Of a stretch of 7,803 nucleotides of DNA, positions 1 to 5,583 are shown one piece after another (within the stretch, counting starts at the first letter, position 1; every line of letters starts with the position of its first letter). A model generated the notes under the pieces. The model was not told the origin of the DNA, searched no databases, and saw only the letters and a list, made by a program, of their open reading frames with translations. This DNA comes from Paracoccaceae bacterium. Lineage in GTDB: Bacteria; Pseudomonadota; Alphaproteobacteria; Rhodobacterales; Rhodobacteraceae. The stretch covers positions 1 to 7,803 of the forward strand of contig SKWJ01000111.1 of NCBI GenBank assembly GCA_007128995.1. Reading direction: 5' to 3'. A program made the position numbers and the translations under genes.

Positions 1-888
1 GGCCCCGATAAATATCCGCACGCCGTCGCCTTGCTCGGTCAGTTCCAGAAACTCGGTGATATCGCGCTTGCGCTCCAGATCGTCAAACAGGGTTCGGATG
101 CGCTCGATATCTTCAGAGGGCGCGCCCTCGTCAAGCAGATTCGCACGTCCGCGCACGATCAGCCGCGCTTCTGCCTCGCTGTTTTCCCAAATTGCCAGCC
201 CCTGTTCGACCAGTGTCGCCGCCAGCGTGTCAATCTCGCGCCGGTCGCGGGCAATTTCGGCGCGAAACCGCGCCAGAAGCGACGGCACTGTTGCCCCCTC
301 GATCATCGAATTCAGGTAATTCGCCGCCTCGCGCATGGCCGAGGGGGTCATTCCCTTGGGCGGGGTGAAAATGCGGTTTTCGACATGGCCATCGGCAAAG
401 ACCAGCACCACCAGCGTCCGATCCGGCGCAAGCGCCACGAATTCGATATGCTTGATTGCGGCTTCATGCTTGGGCGACAGCACCAAAGACGCCCCTTGCG
501 TGATCCCGCTCAGCGCGCCGCCCACCTGCTCCAGCAGCGCCGAGACATCGCGATCATTGCTGCCCAGCGTCATGTCCAGCTTCTCGCGGTCACTCGCATC
601 CAGCGGCGCGACCTCCAGCAGACTGTCCACAAACAGGCGCAAGCCCAGATTGGTGGGCACCCGCCCGGCAGACACATGCGGACTGCCCAGAAGCCCCAGA
701 AATTCCAGATCCTGCATCACATTGCGCACTGTCGCCGCCGAGACCTTCTCGCTCATGTCGCGCGTCAGACTGCGCGAGCCGACAGGATGCCCCGAATTCA
801 GATATCCCTCGACCACCCGCCGAAACACTTCGCGCGAGCGGTCATTCATCTCGTTCAGCAATTCCTGCGCATTTGGTGTCTTGCGCAT
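1..888 (-). CDS. hrcA: HrcA, heat-inducible transcription repressor (3' end cut by window edge)
   Basis: HrcA represses heat-shock genes, classically groESL, by binding CIRCE inverted repeats; GroEL assists its folding, so repression is lifted when GroEL is busy with unfolded protein. The 296 visible residues start at an ATG at 886-888, with GGAG six bases upstream (895-898). Residues about 16-70 form the N-terminal winged-helix DNA-binding domain (VGSRSLT at 36-42, then SAATVRNVMQDLE at 50-62). The family hallmark SPHVSAGRVPT follows at 69-79, with the GAF-like and dimerisation region after it. The visible part ends in RIFIGA, where the family normally continues with a conserved ENPL-type stretch, so roughly 50 residues lie outside the window. 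It is transcribed divergently from rph. Downstream grpE is common in this group but cannot be seen here. Identification is secure from the motifs. Confidence 0.96.
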   Translation of the reverse strand, partial: MRKTPNAQELLNEMNDRSREVFRRVVEGYLNSGHPVGSRSLTRDMSEKVSAATVRNVMQDLEFLGLLGSPHVSAGRVPTNLGLRLFVDSLLEVAPLDASDREKLDMTLGSNDRDVSALLEQVGGALSGITQGASLVLSPKHEAAIKHIEFVALAPDRTLVVLVFADGHVENRIFTPPKGMTPSAMREAANYLNSMIEGATVPSLLARFRAEIARDRREIDTLAATLVEQGLAIWENSEAEARLIVRGRANLLDEGAPSEDIERIRTLFDDLERKRDITEFLELTEQGDGVRIFIGA

Positions 889-930
889 GGTCAACTCCGA
901 CAAATCACGTTCTTTCCAAAGAGCACTGCA

Positions 931-945
931 AAACCGCTCCGGTTT
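931..945. repeat. Perfect 6-bp inverted repeat (AAACCG-CTC-CGGTTT) upstream of hrcA
   Basis: The two six-base arms AAACCG and CGGTTT are exact reverse complements separated by CTC. The element is centred 50 bases upstream of the hrcA ATG and 80 bases upstream of the rph ATG. It could be a small operator or a leader hairpin. Its sequence does not match CIRCE, and I do not recognise the regulator. Chance occurrence is possible for arms this short. Confidence 0.45.
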
Positions 946-952
946 CAAGGGC

Positions 953-978
953 AATCAGGGTTGCGTTGCGCCCGCAAG
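953..978 (-). promoter_or_regulatory. Possible heat-shock (sigma-32-like) promoter of hrcA
   Basis: On the minus strand CTTGCGG (978 to 972) is followed after 11 bases by CCCTGATT (960 to 953). This loosely resembles the RpoH consensus CTTGAAA-N(11-16)-CCCCATTT. It would start transcription about 55-60 bases before the hrcA ATG, leaving the inverted repeat at 931-945 in the leader. A second CTTGAAA at 949 to 943 has no acceptable -10 partner. This is a pattern match by eye only, and several mismatches make it weak. Confidence 0.2.
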
Positions 979-1005
979 GCCCTGTATCGGAACATCTGAC
1001 CCAAA

Positions 1006-1010
1006 AGAGG
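1006..1010 (+). promoter_or_regulatory. Ribosome binding site of rph (AGAGG)
   Basis: AGAGG lies seven bases before the ATG at 1018. It supports that start over the internal ATG at 1048, in agreement with the family N-terminus MRPSGR. Confidence 0.75.
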
Positions 1011-1017
1011 ATTTTCC

Positions 1018-1731
1018 ATGCGCCCTTCAGGCAGACACTTAGACACGATGCGCCAGATTTCAATCGAACCGAATGCGACCAAACATGCCGAAGGCTCCTG
1101 CATGATCTCGGTCGGCGATACCAAAGTGCTGTGCACGGCCTCGCTGGAAGATCGCACACCGCCCTTCCTGCGCAATACCGGGCTTGGCTGGGTCACAGCC
1201 GAATATGGCATGCTGCCGCGCTCGACCAATACACGCATGCGCCGCGAAGCGGCCTCGGGCAAGCAGCAGGGCCGCACAGTCGAGATTCAGCGTCTGATCG
1301 GACGGTCCCTGCGCGCCTGTGTCGACCGCTCGGCACTGGGCGAGCGGCAGATCACCATTGATTGCGATGTCATTCAGGCCGATGGCGGCACGCGCTGCGC
1401 GGCCATCACCGGCGGCTGGGTGGCGTTGCGCCTTGCCGTCAACAAACTGCTGAAGGCCGGCGATGTGGTGTCAGACCCGATCACCGACCATCTTGCCGCC
1501 GTGTCCTGCGGCATCTATGCAGGCCAGCCCGTGCTGGACCTCGACTATGCCGAAGACAGCAGCGCCGGTGTGGATGGCAATTTCATTCTTCTGGGGTCGC
1601 GTCGCATGGTCGAAGTGCAGATGAGCGCGGAAGGCGCGACCTTTTCGCGCCCGGAACTCGACCAGTTGCTGACACTCGCCGAAAAGGGCGTGACCGAACT
1701 GATCGCCGCACAGAAAGCCGCCATCCAATGA
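1018..1731 (+). CDS. rph: Ribonuclease PH
   Basis: RNase PH is a cytoplasmic, hexameric, phosphate-dependent 3'-to-5' exoribonuclease that trims the 3' trailer of tRNA precursors down to the CCA end and releases nucleoside diphosphates. The product is 237 residues, the normal family length. It opens with the typical MRPSGR. The phosphate-binding residues are visible: Arg86 in GRTVEIQR and Thr125-Arg126 in ADGGTRCAA (121-129). The [16 protein letters not shown] stretch (173-188) carries the conserved acidic residues of the active site. Nothing is missing, so the enzyme should be active. It heads the plus-strand run, and its TGA overlaps the rdgB start as ATGA (1728-1731), suggesting coupled translation. 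Confidence 0.98.
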   Translation: MRPSGRHLDTMRQISIEPNATKHAEGSCMISVGDTKVLCTASLEDRTPPFLRNTGLGWVTAEYGMLPRSTNTRMRREAASGKQQGRTVEIQRLIGRSLRACVDRSALGERQITIDCDVIQADGGTRCAAITGGWVALRLAVNKLLKAGDVVSDPITDHLAAVSCGIYAGQPVLDLDYAEDSSAGVDGNFILLGSRRMVEVQMSAEGATFSRPELDQLLTLAEKGVTELIAAQKAAIQ

Positions 1732-2450
1732 GGCAGTTTTCCGAGCGCACCCTGCTTGTCGCAACCCATAATGCGGGCAAGCTGGAAGAATTTCAGCAGA
1801 TCATGACCCCGCTGGGAATCGCGGTCACCTCGGCGCGCGACCACGGCTTGCCAGAGCCGGAAGAAACCGGCACGACATTTGTCGAAAACGCCCGGATCAA
1901 GGCCCATGCCGCCGCCCGCGCCACGGGTCTGCCTGCCCTTGCCGATGATTCCGGGCTGGAAGTCATGGCGCTGGATGGCGCGCCGGGGGTCTATACGGCC
2001 GACTGGGCCGAAACCCCGCAGGGGCGCGATTTTGTCATGGCCATGGAAAAGACCCATGCGAAACTGATCGCCGCACAGGCACCCCAACCCTGGCAGGCAC
2101 GGTTTTGCTGCACGCTGGTCCTCGCCTGGCCGGACGGGCATGACGAAGTCTTCGCAGGCCATGTCACCGGCCAGCTTGTCTGGCCCCGCCGGGGCGCAGA
2201 CGGGCATGGTTATGACCCGATGTTCCAGCCCGACAGGGCCACCCGCACCTTCGCCGAAATGACCCATGCCGAAAAGAACGCGCTCTCGCATCGTGGCGCG
2301 GCAATCACAGCCCTCATGATAGGATGCTTTTCATTAAACGTATCTCCACAGGCTCTCCATTCGATAAAACACTGGGCTTCAGCCGCGCCATCGTCAAAGG
2401 CGACTGGTGCTTCGTGTCGGGCGTCACCGGCTATGATTACGCCACGATGA
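1728..2450 (+). CDS. rdgB: RdgB/HAM1 non-canonical purine NTP pyrophosphatase, with unusual C-terminal tail
   Basis: RdgB hydrolyses dITP, ITP and XTP to monophosphate and pyrophosphate, keeping deaminated purines out of DNA and RNA. Visible motifs are THNAGK (13-18, triphosphate binding), FVENARIKA (51-59), ADDSGLEV (72-79, with the acidic catalytic and metal residues), GYDPMF (161-166) and SHRG (187-190). The ATG at 1728 overlaps the rph stop as ATGA, and no clear ribosome site precedes it. The frame stays open to TGA at 2448-2450, giving 240 residues where about 200 is usual. Residues 200-240 are read from DNA that encodes RidA in another frame; they are rich in Ser and Ala and look like shadow coding. 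A normal end near residue 202 is expected, so the tail may reflect a lost stop, an indel or a sequencing error. The core enzyme call is firm; the C-terminus is uncertain. Confidence 0.93.
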   Translation: MRQFSERTLLVATHNAGKLEEFQQIMTPLGIAVTSARDHGLPEPEETGTTFVENARIKAHAAARATGLPALADDSGLEVMALDGAPGVYTADWAETPQGRDFVMAMEKTHAKLIAAQAPQPWQARFCCTLVLAWPDGHDEVFAGHVTGQLVWPRRGADGHGYDPMFQPDRATRTFAEMTHAEKNALSHRGAAITALMIGCFSLNVSPQALHSIKHWASAAPSSKATGASCRASPAMITPR

Positions 2451-2707
2451 CAATGCCCGACACTGTCGCTGATCAGGCCCGCAACTGCTTCAAGACCATC
2501 GCAGATGTGCTGCGCGATGCCGGCTTCGCCCCCGAAGATATCGTGCGCGTGCAATACACATTCACCGATGCCGCCCTTGTCGAGCCTGCAACCCCGGCAC
2601 TGGGCGAAGCAATGGGCGAGATCCGACCCGCAGCAACCATTGTCATCGCCGGGCTGATCCGCCCCGAAATGCTGATCGAGGTCGAGGTCACGGCCTTCAA
2701 GGGATGA
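2324..2707 (+). CDS. RidA/YjgF-family protein, apparently lacking the catalytic arginine
   Basis: RidA-family proteins are small cytosolic trimers of the chorismate-mutase-like fold. Classical RidA deaminates reactive enamines and imines, such as 2-aminoacrylate formed by PLP enzymes. The 127-residue length is typical. Family features are [19 protein letters not shown] (20-38), the NCFKTIADVLRDAGF helix (54-68) with VQYTFTD after it, and the closing PEMLIEVEVTA (114-124). In RidA the motif PARS carries the essential arginine (Arg105 in E. coli); here the matching stretch is PAAT (102-105), so that arginine seems to be replaced by Ala104. This fits the Rid subfamilies without imine deaminase activity, and the substrate is unknown. 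The ATG at 2324 has no good ribosome site, and the rdgB frame continues 127 bases into the gene. The stop overlaps the hemW start as ATGA. Family firm, function open. Confidence 0.9.
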   Translation: MLFIKRISTGSPFDKTLGFSRAIVKGDWCFVSGVTGYDYATMTMPDTVADQARNCFKTIADVLRDAGFAPEDIVRVQYTFTDAALVEPATPALGEAMGEIRPAATIVIAGLIRPEMLIEVEVTAFKG

Positions 2708-3891
2708 ACACCGCCGCCCCGCGCAGAACCGCACAGCCTGAAGATTGGCGCGAAGGCGGGTTCGGCCTCTATATCCATTGGCCGTTCTGCCAGTCCAAAT
2801 GCCCCTATTGCGACTTCAACAGCCATGTCAGTGCCCAGATCGACCAGCAGGCCTGGGCACGCGCCTATCTGTCAGAGATTGACCGCATCGCGCAGCAGAC
2901 TGGCACGCGGCTTCTCAACACTGTGTTTTTCGGGGGCGGAACGCCATCACTGATGGACCCCGAACTGGTGGCAACGCTCCTTGAGCGCATCCGCCAACAC
3001 TGGACATGCGCCAATGATTTCGAGGTGACACTGGAGGCCAATCCCGGCTCTGTCGAAGCCGGGCGCTTTCGCGGCTTTGCCGATGCCGGGGTCAACCGCC
3101 TCTCGATGGGGGTTCAGGCGCTCAATGACACCGACCTCAAACGCCTTGGCCGCCTGCACAGCGCGGCGGACGCCCGCCGCGCCTTTGATATCGCCCGCGC
3201 CGCCTTCAGCCGCGTCAGCTTCGATCTGATCTATGCCCGCCAGCACCAGACCGCTGACCACTGGGCGCAGGAACTGCACAGCGCGCTGGACATGGCCGTG
3301 GACCACCTCTCGCTCTATCAACTGACCATAGAACCCGGCACCGCCTTTGGCGCGCGCCACGCGCAAGGCGGGCTGAAAGGCCTGCCCGATGACGACATAT
3401 CGGCAGATATGTACCTGATGACACAAGATATATGTGCAGCCAAGGATATGCCTGCCTATGAAATCTCCAATCACGCGCGGCCCGGCGCGCAGTCGCGCCA
3501 CAATCTGATCTATTGGCGCTATGGCGATTACGCGGGCATCGGCCCCGGCGCACATGGACGGCTGACGCTGGGCAACACGCGCTATGCCACGCAAACCCCG
3601 CTTGCGCCGCAGCTCTGGCTGGATCAGGTCGCACAACACGGCCATGGCGAAACCGCGCGCGCGCCCATTCCCTTGCCCGAACAGGCGCTGGAATACCTGA
3701 TGATGTGTCTGCGCCTGCGCGAAGGGGTAGATCTGGCGCGCTACACCCGGCTGAATGGCGCAGCCCTGCCCGAACAGGCCTTGAAAGAATTACGCGATCA
3801 GGGCCTGATCCAGTGGGATGAGACGCGCCTTGCCGCCACGGATGCCGGACGTCCGCTGCTCAATGCCATCCTGCGCGCGCTTATCGTCTGA
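2704..3891 (+). CDS. hemW: HemW, radical-SAM heme chaperone (formerly annotated as HemN-like)
   Basis: HemW is a radical-SAM-fold protein that binds heme and hands it to target proteins such as respiratory enzymes; it is often misannotated as oxygen-independent coproporphyrinogen III oxidase. The 395-residue length is normal. Cys29, Cys33 and Cys36 form the CxxxCxxC iron-sulfur motif, followed by Asp-Phe (CPYCDFNS) as in HemW, where true HemN has a fourth nearby cysteine. GGGTPS (77-82) is the SAM-binding glycine motif. HNLIYW (266-271) is the HNxxYW heme-binding motif that distinguishes HemW, followed by GIGPGAHG. The HemN_C-like domain lies at about 325-390, ending near LLNAIL. The start overlaps the preceding stop as ATGA, indicating coupled translation. 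The last 11 bases overlap the 3' end of parB on the other strand. Codon use near residues 229-250 is locally AT-rich, but the protein looks intact. Confidence 0.95.
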   Translation: MNTAAPRRTAQPEDWREGGFGLYIHWPFCQSKCPYCDFNSHVSAQIDQQAWARAYLSEIDRIAQQTGTRLLNTVFFGGGTPSLMDPELVATLLERIRQHWTCANDFEVTLEANPGSVEAGRFRGFADAGVNRLSMGVQALNDTDLKRLGRLHSAADARRAFDIARAAFSRVSFDLIYARQHQTADHWAQELHSALDMAVDHLSLYQLTIEPGTAFGARHAQGGLKGLPDDDISADMYLMTQDICAAKDMPAYEISNHARPGAQSRHNLIYWRYGDYAGIGPGAHGRLTLGNTRYATQTPLAPQLWLDQVAQHGHGETARAPIPLPEQALEYLMMCLRLREGVDLARYTRLNGAALPEQALKELRDQGLIQWDETRLAATDAGRPLLNAILRALIV

Positions 3892-4771
3892 CAGGCGTGC
3901 CCAGAATACTGCACAACCTGTCAAGCTGCTCCATCGATGAAAAGGTGACTGTCACCTTACCCCGGCCACCGCCCGCATAATCCAGATCAATCGGCATGCC
4001 CAGAACCGCCGATATATCCGCCTCTAACGCCCGCGTGTCAGCATCTTTCGCATAAGTCTTTGTTTTATTTTTATTTTTACTTCCGCTGTCCTGCGGCGAC
4101 TTCAACAAGGCCTCGGTCTGGCGCACCGACAATCCTTCCAGCACCACCTTGCGCGCCAGCATTCCCGGATCATCTGCCGGGATCAGCGCCCGCGCATGCC
4201 CGGCGGTCAGCTTGCCATCGCGCAACAGGGTCTGCACTTCTTCAGGCAAGCTCAGCAAACGCATCAGATTGGCGATATGCGACCGGCTTTTGCCCATCGC
4301 AGCAGAAAGCTGTTCCTGCGTATGGCCAAACCGCTCGATCAGCGCGCGATACCCCATCGCCTCTTCCACCGGGTTCAGGTCGGCGCGCTGAATATTCTCG
4401 ATGATCCCGATTTCCAGAACCTCGGTATCCGAGAATTCCCGGATGATCACCGGCACATCATGCAATTGCGCCCGCTGCGCAGCCCGCCAGCGCCGCTCTC
4501 CGGCGACAATCTCGTAAACCTCGCCCTTGGGCCGGACGATCAGGGGCTGGATCACCCCTTTCTCGCGGATCGAAATGGCCAGTTCCGCCAAAGCCGTGTC
4601 ATCAAAATGCCGGCGCGGCTGGTCCGGGTTGGGCACCAGCATTTCCACCGGCAAGCGTTGGCTGCGCCCACGCTCGGCCGGCGGGCTGTCAGTTTCAGGG
4701 GTTGCGACCTCGGCCATCAGGGCAGACAGGCCACGACCAAGACCACGGCGCTCGGCTTTACGCTCGGTCAT
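3881..4771 (-). CDS. parB: ParB, chromosome-partitioning CTPase and parS-binding protein
   Basis: ParB loads at parS, binds CTP, closes into a sliding clamp and spreads over nearby DNA, marking the origin region for ParA-driven segregation and SMC loading. Domains in the 296 residues: an N-terminal ParA-contact motif LGRGLSALM (11-19); the ParB/Srx CTP-binding domain with QPRRHFD (51-57), GERRWR (91-96) and ENIQR (125-129); a helix-turn-helix parS-binding region at about 150-190; a linker with a Lys/Asn/Thr run (232-239); and a C-terminal dimerisation domain (about 247-296). All key motifs are present. The ATG overlaps the parA stop by one base (TGATG), and a GAGG lies seven bases upstream (4779-4782), so it is translated behind parA. 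The 3' end overlaps hemW. The linker DNA is strikingly AT-rich for this gene. Confidence 0.97.
   Translation of the reverse strand: MTERKAERRGLGRGLSALMAEVATPETDSPPAERGRSQRLPVEMLVPNPDQPRRHFDDTALAELAISIREKGVIQPLIVRPKGEVYEIVAGERRWRAAQRAQLHDVPVIIREFSDTEVLEIGIIENIQRADLNPVEEAMGYRALIERFGHTQEQLSAAMGKSRSHIANLMRLLSLPEEVQTLLRDGKLTAGHARALIPADDPGMLARKVVLEGLSVRQTEALLKSPQDSGSKNKNKTKTYAKDADTRALEADISAVLGMPIDLDYAGGGRGKVTVTFSSMEQLDRLCSILGTPVRR
3942..3958. repeat. Perfect inverted repeat inside parB, just past the hemW end
   Basis: AAGGTGAC and GTCACCTT (8-base arms) flank a single T. As RNA it could fold as a 7-bp stem with a three-base loop. It begins 51 bases beyond the hemW stop and encodes part of KVTVTF in ParB (272-277). 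No U-run follows on the plus strand, so it is not a standard intrinsic terminator, although it may pause or protect the 3' end of the hemW transcript. Function is unproven. Confidence 0.35.
4055..4083. repeat. AT-rich hexanucleotide tract (TTTTTA repeats) in parB linker
   Basis: A tract of nearly pure A/T carries about 2.8 tandem copies of the unit TTTTTA (AAAAAT-like on the coding strand). It encodes the SKNKNKTKT stretch of the ParB linker. Because the unit is six bases, gain or loss of a copy would add or remove two residues (Lys-Asn) without shifting the frame. Confidence 0.6.
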
Positions 4772-5583
4772 CAGATCGCCTCTTCACTGTGTATCTTGTT
4801 GTGTTTTCTAAGCAATTCCTGCGCCAGATCGCGATACGCCACCGCCCCCTTGGACTGCGGATCATAGGTCAGAACCGGCACAGCATGCGAGGGCGCTTCA
4901 CTCAGCCTGACATTGCGCGGGATCATTGTGGTCAGAACCATATCGCCCAATGTGCCGCGCGCATCGGCTTCCACCTGCTGTGCCAGATTGTTGCGCCGGT
5001 CGAACATGGTCAGCAAGATCCCTTCTATCCGCAGATGGGAATTGGCTGTCTCGCGCAACTCGCGCACTGTCAGCATCAATTGCGACAACCCTTCCAGCGC
5101 GAAAAACTCTGCCTGAAGGGGCACCAGAACCGATTGCGCCGCAACCATCGCATTGATCGTCAGCAGGTTCAGCGAAGGGGGACAGTCTATCAGGATGTAG
5201 TCAAAACGCCGCTCTCGGATATCCTGATGGCGCAGCGCATCGCTCAGCAGATAGCTGCGCCGCATCCGCGACATCAATTCAATATCGGCAGAGGACAGAT
5301 CGGTTGTGGCAGGCACAAGAAACAGGTTGTCAAACGCAGTTGGCATGACGCTCTCGCTCGCGCCCGGTTCGCCAAACAGCAGATCATAGGTGGTGTATTT
5401 CCGGCTTGCCACTTCCAGCCCCAGCCCGGTAGAAGCATTGCCCTGAGGATCAAGATCGATCAGCAAGGTCTTTTCACCGCGCTCGGCCAGGGCGGCTGCC
5501 AGATTGATTGCGGTGGTCGTCTTGCCAACACCGCCTTTCTGGTTGGCAATCGCTATTGTCCGGGTGACAGGCTGATCAGACAC
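4771..5583 (-). CDS. parA: ParA, chromosome-partitioning ATPase
   Basis: ParA binds the nucleoid as an ATP dimer and is released when ParB stimulates ATP hydrolysis, which moves ParB-parS complexes and so the replicated origins. The 270 residues show the deviant Walker A motif KGGVGKTTT (16-24, with the signature Lys16 and catalytic-loop Lys21), the A' motif LIDLDPQGN (41-49), the Walker B region YILIDCPPS (129-137) and NVRLSEAPS (224-232), typical of chromosomal ParA/Soj. It is the short chromosomal form without the N-terminal helix-turn-helix domain of P1-type plasmid ParA. The start is a GTG at 5581-5583, supported by AAGGA at 5592-5596, eight bases upstream. The gene begins inside rsmG, overlapping it by eight bases, and ends in a one-base overlap with parB. 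Identification is firm. Confidence 0.97.
   Translation of the reverse strand: MSDQPVTRTIAIANQKGGVGKTTTAINLAAALAERGEKTLLIDLDPQGNASTGLGLEVASRKYTTYDLLFGEPGASESVMPTAFDNLFLVPATTDLSSADIELMSRMRRSYLLSDALRHQDIRERRFDYILIDCPPSLNLLTINAMVAAQSVLVPLQAEFFALEGLSQLMLTVRELRETANSHLRIEGILLTMFDRRNNLAQQVEADARGTLGDMVLTTMIPRNVRLSEAPSHAVPVLTYDPQSKGAVAYRDLAQELLRKHNKIHSEEAI

Larger units (their letters stand above)
889..1017. promoter_or_regulatory. Divergent hrcA/rph intergenic region
   Basis: These 129 bases must hold the start signals of both hrcA (leftward) and rph (rightward). I see no CIRCE element (TTAGCACTC-N9-GAGTGCTAA), so HrcA autoregulation through the usual operator is not supported here. A perfect 15-base inverted repeat lies at 931-945. 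A weak heat-shock-like promoter facing hrcA is listed separately. Facing rph I find no convincing -35/-10 pair; TTGCGT at 961-966 with TATCGG at 985-990 (18-base spacer) is the best but is poor. Confidence 0.6.

Noticed and set aside
31..999. Long plus-strand open frame (322 codons) opposite hrcA
   Set aside because: It is antisense to an unmistakable HrcA, rich in Arg, Gln and His with no domain, and is the usual mirror frame of GC-rich coding DNA.
889..1017. CIRCE operator
   Set aside because: The only similar piece is GAGCACTGC at 921-929; the second arm and the spacing are absent.
1362..1727. Upstream in-frame extension of rdgB through rph
   Set aside because: The extra residues are rph DNA read in another frame. 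The ATG at 1728 gives the family N-terminus and the normal ATGA overlap.
1545..2291. 248-codon minus-strand open frame opposite rdgB and rph
   Set aside because: Shadow of two well-supported genes; it resembles no family I know.
2947..3645. 232-codon minus-strand open frame opposite hemW
   Set aside because: Shadow of HemW, whose motifs are intact across the same stretch.
2704..3891. Annotation as HemN, oxygen-independent coproporphyrinogen oxidase
   Set aside because: The CxxxCxxC motif is followed by Asp-Phe without the fourth HemN cysteine, and the HNxxYW heme motif is present, so HemW is the better call.
5050..5067. CTCGCGCAA/CTCGCGCAC tandem-like repeat in parA
   Set aside because: Two imperfect 9-base copies encode the Arg-Glu-Leu-Arg-Glu region of a conserved helix; coding sequence explains it.
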